DNA of 64,000 nt from Nitrospinaceae bacterium (GCA_028278405.1 JANQEK010000014.1:29033-93032); one strand, 5' to 3'. Shown: positions 51,989-61,139, counted from the stretch's first letter. The notes: generated by a model not told the origin, from the sequence alone. Program-made: numbers and translations.

Positions 51989-54784
51989 ATGGAATATAAG
52001 GAAACATTGAATTTGCCCGTGACGGATTTTCCGATGAAGGCGAATCTGGTTAAAAAGGAGCCGGAAGTCCTGAAGCAATGGGAGGCGGAGGATTTATACG
52101 GGCAAATCCGTAAGGAGAAGCAAGGCAGGCCCATGTATGTTTTTCATGATGGGCCTCCCTATGCGAACGGCCATATTCATATGGGCCACGCTCTGAACAA
52201 GATCCTCAAGGATTTTGTGGTGAAGTTCCAAAGCATGAAGGGATACGATGCCACCTTCGTTCCGGGATGGGATTGCCATGGTTTGCCGATCGAACATCAG
52301 GTGGGTAAGGAACTGAAAAAAAAGAAAAAGGATTTCAGCAAAAGCGAAATTCGTAAGCTCTGCCGGGAGTATGCCGCGAAGTTTGTCGATATCCAAAGAG
52401 AAGAATTCAAAAGGCTGGGAGTGTTTGCCAGTTGGGACAAGCCCTATCTCACCATGGACTATTCCTATGAAGCAACCATTGTCCGTGAATTTTCCAAATT
52501 CATCGAACAGGGGATGGTGTACAAGGGGCTTAAGCCGGTTCACTGGTGTGTCCAGTGTCGAACCGCTTTGGCGGAGGCCGAAGTCGAATATGACAATCAT
52601 CGTTCCCCATCCATTTACGTAAAGTTTCCTGTCAAATCCGGCTGGAACGATCAACTCGAAGGGCTCGACCCATCCAAAACACATTTTGTCATCTGGACCA
52701 CAACTCCCTGGACATTGCCCGCCAATCTTGCGATCTGCCTGCATCCTGATTTTGAGTATACGGCGGTGTCACATCAGGGAGAGTATTGGATTGTGGCCAA
52801 GGAGCTAGCTCAGGGGTTAATGGAAGAATGGCAGGTTAAGGATGCTAAAACATTAGGAAAATGTTCTGGAAAGGATTTGGAGGGAGTGGTGTGCCGGCAC
52901 CCGTTTATCGAGCGGGAATCACCTGTCATTTTAGGGGAGCATGTCACTCTGGAGCAGGGGACCGGATGTGTGCACACTGCACCGGGACATGGACAGGAAG
53001 ACTATGTCGTCGGTCAGAAGTACGGACTGGACACCTACAACCCTGTGGATGATGCGGGTATCTTCAAACCCGTTGTTGAACATTTTGCCGGACAGTTTGT
53101 AACCAAGGCGAATCCGAATATCGTCGAAAAACTTCAAGCCGACGGTTTTCTGATCACGTCCAGCGAGATTGAGCATTCTTATCCACATTGCTGGCGTTGT
53201 CACCAGCCGATTATCTTTCGGGCAACCGCTCAATGGTTTATCCCGATGGACAAGGATGGATTGCGCGCGAACGCGTTGGCAGAAATCAACAAGACCCGCT
53301 GGGTTCCGCACTGGGGCCGGGAACGTATCTACAGTATGGTGGAGAACCGGCCGGACTGGTGCGTATCTCGTCAACGCGCCTGGGGAGTTCCCATTACTGT
53401 GCTGACTTGCAAACAATGTGAGAAACAGGTGACTTCTCCAGAAGTGATGTCGCACATCGTGAAACTGGTGGAGCAGAACGGCGCGGATTTTTGGTTTGAA
53501 AAGGATGCGGAGGAGTTGTTGCCTTCCGGCTACCAGTGCTCCTGTGGAAGCAAGGAGTTTATCAAAGAGATGGATATTCTGGATGTCTGGTTCGACTCCG
53601 GCGTGAGCCATGCCGCTGTTCTGGAGGGTGATCCTAACATGCAATGGCCGGCAGATTTGTACCTTGAGGGCAGTGACCAGCACCGGGGGTGGTTCCACAG
53701 CTCTCTGCTTGAGTCGGTGGGGACTCGCTCCGCGGCACCCTACAAAACGGTTCTCACTCACGGTTACGTGGTGGATGGCAAAGGCAAAAAAATGTCCAAG
53801 TCGGCGGGCAACGTTATTGCTCCGCAAAAAATCATCGATCAATATGGCGCCGAAATCCTGCGACTCTGGGTCGCCTCGGAGAATTACCGGGAAGACATTC
53901 GTATTTCACATGAAATTCTAAAACGTCTGACGGAGGCTTATCGCAAAATCCGCAACACCTTTCGGTTTCTGCTGGGCAACTTGAGTGATTTTGATCCGAA
54001 ATCGGACGCAGTACCGATGGAAGAGTTGGAAGAAATCGATCGTTATATTCTTTATCGATTCCGTACGGTTTCAGAAAAAATCATGAAGGCGTTTGATGAT
54101 TTTGAATTTCACGTTTTCTATCATTCTTTTTACAATTTTTGCATTGTGGATCTGAGTGCGTTTTATCTCGATATCTTGAAAGACCGGTTGTACACCTATC
54201 CGAGGAATTCTAAAGGGCGCCGATCGGGACAAACCGCGATGAATGAATTGTTGAAAGGAATGGCCCAGTTGATGGCGCCTGTTCTCAGTTTCACATCCGA
54301 AGAGGTCTGGTCCTTCATGACATCCCAGAGTGATAAGACACCCAGCGTGCATTTGAGTTCGTTTCCTGATTTGTCCAGGATTTCTTTTCCGGATCATTTG
54401 GCGGACAAATGGGAAAAGATCAGTCAGTTGAAAGGGGAGGTCAGCAAGGCTCTGGAGTTGCGCCGACAGGAGAAAGTGATCGGACATTCTCTGGATGCCC
54501 TCGTCCGGCTGGAACTTCCAGAGAGTTTGAAGAAGATTTTGGAAGGCGATCAGGATGAGTTGAAATTCATTTTTATCGTTTCCGCAGTGGAAATTGCCGG
54601 TACACTTAAGGGGGAGACCGAAGTGTATGTCAGCGAAGCAATGGATGGGGTCAAGATAGCCGTTCATTCCGCACCGGGGAAAAAATGTGATCGGTGCTGG
54701 AATTACTTCGTGGAAGAGCCCACGCCCGAACACCCCAGTATCTGTCTTCGCTGCGTGAAGAACCTTGAATCTGCAAAGGCCTGA
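51989..54784 (+). CDS. ileS: Isoleucyl-tRNA synthetase
   Basis: 931 residues. Class I synthetase with P-P-Y-A-N-G-H-I-H-M-G-H (HIGH) near residue 55, the CP1 editing domain (W-T-T-T-P-W-T-L-P-A-N), K-K-M-S-K-S-A-G-N near residue 600, an anticodon-binding helical region and the C-terminal zinc site K-C-D-R-C-W-N with I-C-L-R-C. This is the bacterial type 1 form. The lspA gene starts 6 bp after the stop; ileS-lspA linkage is also known in enterobacteria. Confidence 0.96.
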   Translation: MEYKETLNLPVTDFPMKANLVKKEPEVLKQWEAEDLYGQIRKEKQGRPMYVFHDGPPYANGHIHMGHALNKILKDFVVKFQSMKGYDATFVPGWDCHGLPIEHQVGKELKKKKKDFSKSEIRKLCREYAAKFVDIQREEFKRLGVFASWDKPYLTMDYSYEATIVREFSKFIEQGMVYKGLKPVHWCVQCRTALAEAEVEYDNHRSPSIYVKFPVKSGWNDQLEGLDPSKTHFVIWTTTPWTLPANLAICLHPDFEYTAVSHQGEYWIVAKELAQGLMEEWQVKDAKTLGKCSGKDLEGVVCRHPFIERESPVILGEHVTLEQGTGCVHTAPGHGQEDYVVGQKYGLDTYNPVDDAGIFKPVVEHFAGQFVTKANPNIVEKLQADGFLITSSEIEHSYPHCWRCHQPIIFRATAQWFIPMDKDGLRANALAEINKTRWVPHWGRERIYSMVENRPDWCVSRQRAWGVPITVLTCKQCEKQVTSPEVMSHIVKLVEQNGADFWFEKDAEELLPSGYQCSCGSKEFIKEMDILDVWFDSGVSHAAVLEGDPNMQWPADLYLEGSDQHRGWFHSSLLESVGTRSAAPYKTVLTHGYVVDGKGKKMSKSAGNVIAPQKIIDQYGAEILRLWVASENYREDIRISHEILKRLTEAYRKIRNTFRFLLGNLSDFDPKSDAVPMEELEEIDRYILYRFRTVSEKIMKAFDDFEFHVFYHSFYNFCIVDLSAFYLDILKDRLYTYPRNSKGRRSGQTAMNELLKGMAQLMAPVLSFTSEEVWSFMTSQSDKTPSVHLSSFPDLSRISFPDHLADKWEKISQLKGEVSKALELRRQEKVIGHSLDALVRLELPESLKKILEGDQDELKFIFIVSAVEIAGTLKGETEVYVSEAMDGVKIAVHSAPGKKCDRCWNYFVEEPTPEHPSICLRCVKNLESAKA

Positions 54785-54790
54785 ATATCC

Positions 54791-55309
54791 TTGAGCAACC
54801 GATATCTTCACCTATTCCTGGCTTCTAACATTTTGATCATCTTGGATCAATACACCAAGATGCTGGTAAATACTCATATCCCGAAGCATCGTTTTATCAT
54901 GGTGATTGATAATTTTTTCGCGATCACTCATATCCGCAATCCCGGGGTTGCTTTCGGTTTGTTTGCGGATGGCCCGTCCGAATACAAAACGTATTTGTTT
55001 ATCGGTTTTTCCGTCATTGCCATTGTTGCGATTCTGATCTTTTTTCATCAGACTCCGCGGGAGAATAAAATGGTTCGGGTTGCGCTGATTCTGATTTTCA
55101 GCGGAGCGATCGGGAACCTGATCGACCGGATTTTGTATCAAGAGGTGATTGATTTTCTTGATTTCTTCTATGGCAGTTATCACTGGCCGGCATTCAATGT
55201 TGCCGACTCCTGCATCACTATTGGTGTATTATTGATGTTTGTGGATTTGATTCGAGCGGGTAAAACTTCCCGGGTCGAGGATTCCTCCGATACGCCCGAG
55301 AGCGCTTGA
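54791..55309 (+). CDS. lspA: Lipoprotein signal peptidase
   Basis: 172 residues with four membrane helices. Aspartic protease motifs N-P-G-V-A-F-G, G-N-L-I-D-R and F-N-V-A-D-S with the two catalytic Asp. Cleaves prolipoproteins after lipid attachment. The TTG start at 54791 is supported because the first transmembrane helix begins within ten residues and no upstream ATG is available. lgt follows 33 bp later, so both lipoprotein maturation steps are together. Confidence 0.94.
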   Translation: MSNRYLHLFLASNILIILDQYTKMLVNTHIPKHRFIMVIDNFFAITHIRNPGVAFGLFADGPSEYKTYLFIGFSVIAIVAILIFFHQTPRENKMVRVALILIFSGAIGNLIDRILYQEVIDFLDFFYGSYHWPAFNVADSCITIGVLLMFVDLIRAGKTSRVEDSSDTPESA

Positions 55310-55342
55310 TACTTCGTTTGGGCCCTGAACCAAGGCTGAGTC

Positions 55343-56113
55343 ATGCATCCCATCCTAGTTGAATTCGGTTTTTTGGATCTCAAGATTTTTACCTACGGTC
55401 TCCTGGTAGCAACCGGTTTTTTTGCCGGAATTCTGCTGGCGGCCCGATGGGCAAAGCAGGAGGGGTTGGACCCACAGAAAATTCTGGACCTTTGCTTTTA
55501 CATTGCTATCGCGGCTTTGGTGGGCGCCCGCACTCTTTATATAATTGTTGAGTACCGTCTTTTCGTTGCCAATCCATTGGAAGTCCTCAAGTTCTGGAAA
55601 GGCGGGCTGGTTTTTTATGGTGGGTTGATCGGGGCGGTGGCGATGGCTTGGTATTATATGCGCAAGCACTCGCTTCCCATATGGCAGGTTGCGGATATTC
55701 TGGCGCCCTGTATTGCGGTCGGTCAAGCCGTCGGTCGATGGGGATGCTTTTTTGCGGGTTGCTGTTATGGAATCCGCACCGATGTTCCATGGGCGATCAC
55801 ATTCACCAATCCCAAGTCCCTGGCACCGCTGGATGTCGCCCTGCACCCCACTCAAATTTATCTTTCCATTAACGCCGTGGTTATTTTTGGAATCCTTACC
55901 TGGCTCCGAAAACATAAAAAGTTTGACGGACAAGTGTTCTGGGTGTACGGCATTCTGTATTCCATCGGTCGATTCATTATCGAGTTTTACCGGGGAGATG
56001 ACCGAGGCTATGCCGTTCCGGATGCGCTTTCCACTTCGCAGTTCATTGGGATTTTCGTTCTGGGATTTTCGATTTTCATGCTGACCCGGCTTCGTCCCAG
56101 CAAACCCGCCTAA
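55343..56113 (+). CDS. lgt: Prolipoprotein diacylglyceryl transferase
   Basis: 256 residues with about seven membrane helices. Lgt motifs: Y-G-L-L-V-A-T-G-F, G-A-R-T-L-Y, F-Y-G-G-L-I-G-A, and G-R-W-G-C-F-F-A-G-C-C-Y-G, followed by H-P-T-Q-I-Y and R-G-D-D-R-G. Transfers diacylglycerol from phosphatidylglycerol to the lipobox cysteine of prolipoproteins. This acts before LspA, encoded directly upstream. Confidence 0.95.
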   Translation: MHPILVEFGFLDLKIFTYGLLVATGFFAGILLAARWAKQEGLDPQKILDLCFYIAIAALVGARTLYIIVEYRLFVANPLEVLKFWKGGLVFYGGLIGAVAMAWYYMRKHSLPIWQVADILAPCIAVGQAVGRWGCFFAGCCYGIRTDVPWAITFTNPKSLAPLDVALHPTQIYLSINAVVIFGILTWLRKHKKFDGQVFWVYGILYSIGRFIIEFYRGDDRGYAVPDALSTSQFIGIFVLGFSIFMLTRLRPSKPA

Positions 56114-56145
56114 CCTTCCTCGTAACTCTTTAGGGGAACCACACA

Positions 56146-57375
56146 ATGAAACTCAAGCTCCATTGGCAGATTCTGATTGCGATGGGTCTGGCGTGGCTGT
56201 TTTACCTGCTGGTCGGTGAATCGTCCCGCTTCGTCGAACCACTGGGTGTCGTTTTCATACGCCTCCTGAAAATGATCATTATTCCGCTGGTTGTCCTCTC
56301 GATTGTTACGGGGGTCGCAGGGGTGGGAGATTCCAAAAAACTGGGTCGGATGGGGATTAAAACCCTGGCATATTACCTGGGCACCAGCTTGCTCGCGATT
56401 GTGCTGGGATTGGTTGTGGTGAACCTCATTCAACCGGGAAAGATGGCGGAGTTGCCGCCGGGTCTCTCTTTCTCTCCCGATCAATTGCATAAGCCGGATT
56501 CTCCATTGGATGTGTTGATTCGAATGATTCCGACCAATCCTTTCGCAGCGGCGGTGGAGGGAGATATTCTGGGTCTGATCTTTTTCTCCATTTTGGTTGG
56601 ATTCGGCATCACTCGCGTGTCGAGTCGTATTAAAGAAAAAATCCTTCCCCCTGTTGAAGCGGCGTTTGAAGTGGTGATGCAGGTGGTGCATGTGATTATT
56701 CGTCTTGCACCAATTGGAGTATTCGGATTGATTGTCCGTATGCTGAATCAAGACTTGGGAACTGAATTTTTTAAAGCTGTGGGTCTTTATATGATGACCA
56801 TTGCGGTAGGGTTGTCGATTCATTTTTTGATTGTCTTGCCTTTGATTTATTACCTGTTCGTACGAAAAAATCCGTTGGACCAATTTCGGAATATGGCAAG
56901 TGCGCTGGCCACGGTATTTGCCACCAGTTCTTCTTTGGCGGCGCTTCCAGTAACGATGGAATGCGTGGAGGATAACATTGGGGTACCCAACAAAGTGGCT
57001 GGTTTCGTTTTGCCTCTTGGCGCAACGATCAATATGGACGGTACAGCATTGTTTGAGTGTGTCGGTGTACTGTTTATTGCCCAGGTGATGGGAATTCCCC
57101 TTGGCATGGAGCAACAGTTGCTGGTTGTGTTGACGGCCCTGTTGGCGTCTATCGGAGCCGCCGCAGTTCCGTCCTCCGGGCTGGTGATGATATTTATTGT
57201 TTTAGAAGCGGTGGGGATTCAAGGGGAAATGGTTGGGGTCATCGTCGGGACAATGCTGGCGGTGGACCGGCCTCTGGATATGTACCGGGGTCTGGTCAAT
57301 ATTTTCAGCGATTCGGTAGGAGCGGTGATCATCGCTAAAAGCGAAGGAGAAGAACTCCAACCTAAAGCTAATTAG
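56146..57375 (+). CDS. Sodium/proton:dicarboxylate or glutamate symporter (DAACS family)
   Basis: 409 residues with eight membrane helices and two reentrant hairpins. HP1 carries T-S-S-S-L-A-A-L-P and TM7 carries N-M-D-G-T-A-L; both are family signatures for substrate and cation binding. Takes up C4-dicarboxylates, glutamate or aspartate. The exact substrate cannot be read with certainty. Ends 31 bp before the convergent GIDE gene. Confidence 0.92.
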   Translation: MKLKLHWQILIAMGLAWLFYLLVGESSRFVEPLGVVFIRLLKMIIIPLVVLSIVTGVAGVGDSKKLGRMGIKTLAYYLGTSLLAIVLGLVVVNLIQPGKMAELPPGLSFSPDQLHKPDSPLDVLIRMIPTNPFAAAVEGDILGLIFFSILVGFGITRVSSRIKEKILPPVEAAFEVVMQVVHVIIRLAPIGVFGLIVRMLNQDLGTEFFKAVGLYMMTIAVGLSIHFLIVLPLIYYLFVRKNPLDQFRNMASALATVFATSSSLAALPVTMECVEDNIGVPNKVAGFVLPLGATINMDGTALFECVGVLFIAQVMGIPLGMEQQLLVVLTALLASIGAAAVPSSGLVMIFIVLEAVGIQGEMVGVIVGTMLAVDRPLDMYRGLVNIFSDSVGAVIIAKSEGEELQPKAN

Positions 57376-57405
57376 GCAAGATTGGTCAGCATGTGAAACT
57401 TTATA

Positions 57406-58425
57406 TTATGGAAAAAATATAGTGAACAGGTAGGCGGCGCAGCCGGTGCTTAAGACAGGTCCTCCCCAGATCTTCAAGGTGGACCAGGTTGCTAGGTCTT
57501 TGATCAAATCTTTTTCTGACATGTTGCTGATGTAAAATGGATTGGGTTTTTTCTGTTTGAAAACCATTTTTGTTTTAGAGGCGAGATCCTCCAGTTTTTC
57601 CTTGCTGTGCTTCGACTCCAGCTGCAAGGCTAGAATTTTAGCTCCCCGTTCCAGTTCCGCCTCATCCAGTTTCCCGTCCTGATTGGTGTCGAAGCGTTTT
57701 TTCAATTTATCGTTTTCCTGGATGACTTTTTTGGCCTTTAGGAATGTTTTGAACTTCATTTTTTTACGCTTGGGAGCTTTCAGGCCGGAATCGGCATGCC
57801 CAAGGACGAAGATTTTTTCACCTACCGAAAAATACCATTCACGAAATCGGAACCGGTTTGAAAAAAGCCATGAGGTGTTTTTCAATTTGAACTTTCTCAG
57901 TTTCTTTTGGTTGGATTCAAGGGCCTGGCGTAATCCTGATGGCATCTGATCGAAATTATTGGATTGCATCTCAAAGTCTTGAGTGACGCCCTTTCTTTTG
58001 ATGATTGCTCCATCGGCAAACACCATGGCATTAGCGCCGCTGTTGTCATCGATGAAAAAACCTTTGCCTGAATAAAAGCTTTCAACGGTGACCCAATGTC
58101 CACTGTTGAATCCGGTCCGGGAATGGTTTCCAAACGATCCCATCCTGCGGCGGTTTCGTTCCCAACGTTGGATTTCTATGGAGTAAAAAGCACAGGGGCG
58201 TCCACTGATGGGAGCCTGAACGATTTGATCTTTCTCGCATATGATACGACCCGTAACTTCAACGTTGGTCCCGACAGCGCCGGTATTGATTTTCGAGGTG
58301 GGAATATTTTGGATAATGCGCTTGGATTTGAGTTCCTTGAATCCAGCGAAGAAAAAGTAAATACCGAGCCCCAGCCCTACCAGGGCCATGATCGGTTCAT
58401 TGCCTTCGAAATGGACTCCACTCAT
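57406..58425 (-). CDS. GIDE-domain membrane protein with EF-hand
   Basis: 339 residues. An N-terminal membrane span (about 12-30) is followed by a GIDE-type domain (about 50-225: P-I-S-G-R-P-C-A-F-Y-S-I-E, F-F-I-D-D-N-S-G), the membrane-proximal domain of MULAN/GIDE ubiquitin ligases, but no RING. An EF-hand loop D-T-N-Q-D-G-K-L-D-E-A-E lies near residue 247, and a second membrane span is at the C-terminus (about 315-337). LemA is encoded just upstream; GIDE and LemA genes are often adjacent in bacteria. The calcium-binding insert is unusual. Confidence 0.82.
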   Translation of the reverse strand: MSGVHFEGNEPIMALVGLGLGIYFFFAGFKELKSKRIIQNIPTSKINTGAVGTNVEVTGRIICEKDQIVQAPISGRPCAFYSIEIQRWERNRRRMGSFGNHSRTGFNSGHWVTVESFYSGKGFFIDDNSGANAMVFADGAIIKRKGVTQDFEMQSNNFDQMPSGLRQALESNQKKLRKFKLKNTSWLFSNRFRFREWYFSVGEKIFVLGHADSGLKAPKRKKMKFKTFLKAKKVIQENDKLKKRFDTNQDGKLDEAELERGAKILALQLESKHSKEKLEDLASKTKMVFKQKKPNPFYISNMSEKDLIKDLATWSTLKIWGGPVLSTGCAAYLFTIFFP

Positions 58426-58463
58426 GATTAATGCTGGGTTTGTTAATCTCTAGGCGAAACCAC

Positions 58464-59048
58464 TCAACTGAACTTGGGAATCTTGATGTCAATTTTAACG
58501 TCCTCGCGCTCTTTTTGGCTGACTTTGAACATTTCCTCGTCTTGATAGCTGAGCATGCCCGCAACCAGAACATCCGGAATCTGTTTGATCCGGATATTAT
58601 AGTTATTGACGCTGTCATTATAGAATTCGCGTCGATCGGCCAGGGTCTCTTCCAGATGAGAGATGCGTTCCTGGAGTTGCATGAAGTTTTTGTTGGTTTT
58701 CAAATCGGGATAGTTTTCTGCCAAGGCAAATATGCCTTGCAGAGCGGCGGTTACTTCGTTGCTGGCCTCGGATTTTCTGGCAACACCTTTCGCTTTGAAA
58801 TATTTTTCGCGAGCTTTCATCAGGCGATCCAGTATGCCTTTTTCGAACTCCGAGTAGCTTTCGCAGACGGAAATCAGTTTGGGGAGTTCATCATGACGTT
58901 GCTTGAGGATGACGTCGATGTTGGACCATGATTTTTTGATGTTCTCCTTTAGCGAGATCAGGCCGTTGTAAATGGTTATGAAGTAGCCGGCAATAGCCAG
59001 TGCCCCGAATAGGAAGATTCCCAAAAAGATTAAGGTTCCTGCGCTCAT
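58464..59048 (-). CDS. LemA family protein
   Basis: 194 residues. A single N-terminal membrane helix (about 5-25) is followed by the long helical LemA domain with S-W-S-N-I-D-V-I-L-K-Q-R-H-D-E-L-P-K-L and the C-terminal Y-N-x-x-I-K-Q-I-P motif. LemA proteins are widespread, anchored at the inner membrane, and of unclear function. The GIDE/EF-hand gene starts 39 bp downstream on the same strand. Confidence 0.93.
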   Translation of the reverse strand: MSAGTLIFLGIFLFGALAIAGYFITIYNGLISLKENIKKSWSNIDVILKQRHDELPKLISVCESYSEFEKGILDRLMKAREKYFKAKGVARKSEASNEVTAALQGIFALAENYPDLKTNKNFMQLQERISHLEETLADRREFYNDSVNNYNIRIKQIPDVLVAGMLSYQDEEMFKVSQKEREDVKIDIKIPKFS

Positions 59049-59243
59049 CCGTTGTTCCTTCCGTCAAAGAGAATGGACAAATGCTTGCCCGTTTGGAATT
59101 AGCTAGAGATATTTTACGGAATTTCAATACTACATTTAGGTTAAATGAAGAACTGTTAATAATCAAAATTTTTTAAGGGAGGACGCTTATGGGCCTTGTT
59201 TAAGACGTGAGGAGGGAATTTTAGGGAAAAAACTTGATTGATC

Positions 59244-59456
59244 TTACAACGAATTTACATCTTCTTCGTCGATGATATTTTCTGCCAAGCCGTCTTCGAT
59301 AATTGCGTCAGCCAGTTTTCCATAACCTCCGGCGTCGTAGTTTTCGACATTCTCGTTATCGAAGTCGTCAAAATAAACAGAATGTTCTTTTTCGCACCAT
59401 TCTCGAATGGAATTGCTGAATCTCAAAATTCTTTGCACGGCTTCCAGTTTATCCAT
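59244..59456 (-). CDS. Small acidic protein of unknown function
   Basis: 70 residues with a helical N-terminal half (L-E-A-V-Q-R-I-L-R-F-S-N-S-I-R-E-W-C) and an acidic C-terminal half rich in Asp/Glu/Asn. No membrane span or known motif. No clear Shine-Dalgarno is seen. It lies alone between LemA (rightmost end 59048) and the HDOD gene promoter. Protein-like composition is the main support. Confidence 0.45.
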   Translation of the reverse strand: MDKLEAVQRILRFSNSIREWCEKEHSVYFDDFDNENVENYDAGGYGKLADAIIEDGLAENIIDEEDVNSL

Positions 59457-59492
59457 GGATTTTCAATCCGTATCATTAATAAGTAGTAAGTT

Positions 59493-59540
59493 TAATCCCA
59501 CGCAATAATATAGAAGAAGACAAAAAAACTCATGGGATTA
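59493..59540. promoter_or_regulatory. Inverted-repeat operator candidate upstream of the HDOD gene
   Basis: TAATCCCA (59493-59500) and TGGGATTA (59533-59540) are perfect complements 32 bp apart. The right half-site lies about where the -35 box of a promoter with TATAAT (59555-59560) would be, and no good -35 hexamer is seen. This suggests a regulator, activator or repressor, at the HDOD promoter. Confidence 0.45.
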
Positions 59541-59554
59541 TTAAAAAACGACTA

Positions 59555-59560
59555 TATAAT
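59555..59560 (+). promoter_or_regulatory. Probable -10 element of the HDOD promoter
   Basis: A perfect TATAAT lies 63 bp before the HDOD ATG in a region of low G+C. The spaced -35 region is poor and overlaps an inverted-repeat half-site. Confidence 0.4.
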
Positions 59561-59623
59561 ATTAGTGAGCCTTTTTAGAAGAAAAAATCCAAAAAAGGAA
59601 ATAGCAGTCTAAAGGATATTGAT

Positions 59624-60460
59624 ATGGCAATAAAGATTGATGACCTGGTGGTTCCCTGGGCGGCGTCTCCGCCTATATTGTACTACCAACTTCGTGAAAA
59701 ACTGGACGATCCCAATACAACCTTTGATGATTTGTCGACCGTTATCATGAACGATCCGGCCATGAGTGCGCGTCTCCTCAAAATCGTCAACAGTGCTTTT
59801 TATGGGTTTGCCGATAAAGTGGATACTTTGTCGCACGCCTTGAATATAATTGGTACCGAGCAATTAACCGATCTGGCGTTGGCCGCGATTGTTACCAGCA
59901 AGTTTAAAGGTATTCCACGTGACCTGATCAACATGGAGACATTCTGGATGCACAGTATCGCCTGTGGCATCGCTGCTCGTAAAATTGCCAAACACGTGCC
60001 GGGTGTGGAAGCTGAGAAAATGTATCTGGGGGGAATGCTTCACGATATTGGAAGCTTGATCTTTTTCAAGGAATCTCCGGAGGACGCCAAAAAAATTCTG
60101 CTTCGTTGTAAGGAGAGCGGGGAAAATCTGTTCAAGGTGGAAAAAGAGATTCTGGGCTATGATCATGGTGAAGTCGGGGCTTTGTTGTTGACGGAATGGA
60201 AGCTTCCCGATCGATTGGTGCAGGTGGTGAAATATCATCACCAGCCCGCCAAGGCAGGAGATTTTGTAGAGGAAGCCTGCATCATTGCCCGGGCAGATGC
60301 GTTGGTCTATGAAATGAAGATTGGGAACAGCGGTGAACCGGGAGTGCCCAAGCTGGATCCACGGGTTTCGGAGATGGTTCCAATATCAGACGATGATATG
60401 AACGCATTGAAAGAGGATGTATCCGCGCAGGTTGACGACACGGTCAGAATGTTCTTTTAA
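59624..60460 (+). CDS. HDOD-domain signalling protein
   Basis: 278 residues. HDOD domain (about 15-215) with the N-D-P-A-M-S-A-R-L-L-K-I-V-N-S-A-F-Y-G motif and G-M-L-H-D-I-G, a degenerate HD site. These domains occur in stress, chemotaxis and cyclic-di-GMP signalling proteins, usually as non-enzymatic scaffolds. A GGDEF-EAL gene is encoded about 800 bp further on, so a shared signalling role is possible. Confidence 0.9.
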   Translation: MAIKIDDLVVPWAASPPILYYQLREKLDDPNTTFDDLSTVIMNDPAMSARLLKIVNSAFYGFADKVDTLSHALNIIGTEQLTDLALAAIVTSKFKGIPRDLINMETFWMHSIACGIAARKIAKHVPGVEAEKMYLGGMLHDIGSLIFFKESPEDAKKILLRCKESGENLFKVEKEILGYDHGEVGALLLTEWKLPDRLVQVVKYHHQPAKAGDFVEEACIIARADALVYEMKIGNSGEPGVPKLDPRVSEMVPISDDDMNALKEDVSAQVDDTVRMFF

Positions 60461-60478
60461 CCACAACTCTTGTTGGCT

Positions 60479-60721
60479 ATGCAAAAATCCAAACCTAAAT
60501 TTTGTGTGGGGCAGCTAATTCATCACAAGAAATTTGATTATCATGGGGTGGTGCTGGGTGTCGACCCTGAATTCAACAATACTGATGAGTGGTATGAAAT
60601 GATGGCCCAGAGCCGTCCCCCAAAAGACCAACCCTGGTATCATGTCAAAGTACATGGTCAGGAAAGCATTCGTTACGTTGCCGAGAGGCATCTGGAGCCA
60701 GATCCTTCTATTATGAATTGA
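60479..60721 (+). CDS. hspQ: HspQ/YccV-like small protein
   Basis: 80 residues with the family pattern: F-x-V-G-Q-L-I-H-H, Y-x-G-V-V-L-G-V-D-P, P-W-Y-H-V-K-V and Y-V-A-E-R-H-L. HspQ (YccV) was first described as hemimethylated-DNA binding and later as a Lon protease adaptor in enterobacteria. ATG at 60479 was preferred to a TTG three codons earlier. Separated from the HDOD gene by only 18 bp. Confidence 0.88.
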   Translation: MQKSKPKFCVGQLIHHKKFDYHGVVLGVDPEFNNTDEWYEMMAQSRPPKDQPWYHVKVHGQESIRYVAERHLEPDPSIMN

Positions 60722-60751
60722 CCGGATTTTCATTCCTCATTGCTTAACCCC

Positions 60752-61009
60752 ATGCCTTCCTCTCCAACCGCTCTCCAATGGATTACCGCTTTTGTCCTGC
60801 TTGCTCTTTTTTCCTGGGTTTTATTGTCTCTATTTTGGGATATCGTTCCTACCCCATGGACACATCCCGATAGACCTCAAAAAAGAATCAAGGGAATTGT
60901 GCTTTTGGTAGCGATTGGACTGTTGAACTATTCCTTTGCCAGCCAGGTTTTGGTGTGGGTCTGGATGGGCATCCGGCATCTCCTGGGGTTGGATCTGGAT
61001 GGGATCTGA
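60752..61009 (+). CDS. Small two-helix membrane protein
   Basis: 85 residues with two membrane helices (about 8-28 and 45-70) around a basic loop (D-R-P-Q-K-R-I-K). No family recognised. Lies 30 bp after the HspQ-like gene; its ATG is preferred to TTG 60740. The function is unknown. Confidence 0.6.
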   Translation: MPSSPTALQWITAFVLLALFSWVLLSLFWDIVPTPWTHPDRPQKRIKGIVLLVAIGLLNYSFASQVLVWVWMGIRHLLGLDLDGI

Positions 61010-61098
61010 GTTTCCTTTCCTTCCCCCAATCTCTCCCTCCTGTAAAATGTCAATTTCCTATTGATTTTAAAAGAGTTATGAGCCATAATTTATTGCCT

Positions 61099-61139
61099 GA
61101 CCGATGGGGTCGGGGGTCACTTTCGTGAAACCCCCGGTC
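61099..61139. other. Strong hairpin in the leader of the GGDEF-EAL gene
   Basis: GGGGGTCAC (61112-61120) and GTGAAACCCCC (61125-61135) pair around a TTTC loop; GACC (61099-61102) can pair either with GGTC at 61108-61111 or with GGTC at 61136-61139. Two alternative pairings are unusual. There is no T tract, so it is not a standard terminator. About 95 bp separate it from the ATG. It does not match the c-di-GMP-I riboswitch consensus. Confidence 0.4.

Noticed and set aside
52931..53842. 303-residue reading frame on the minus strand inside ileS
   Set aside because: It lies wholly antisense to a clear isoleucyl-tRNA synthetase gene, has no recognisable domain and its composition fits a reverse shadow of that gene.
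56110..57114. 334-residue minus-strand frame inside the symporter gene
   Set aside because: Antisense to a conserved DAACS gene; rich in His, Gln, Asn and Arg as expected for the complement of hydrophobic codons.
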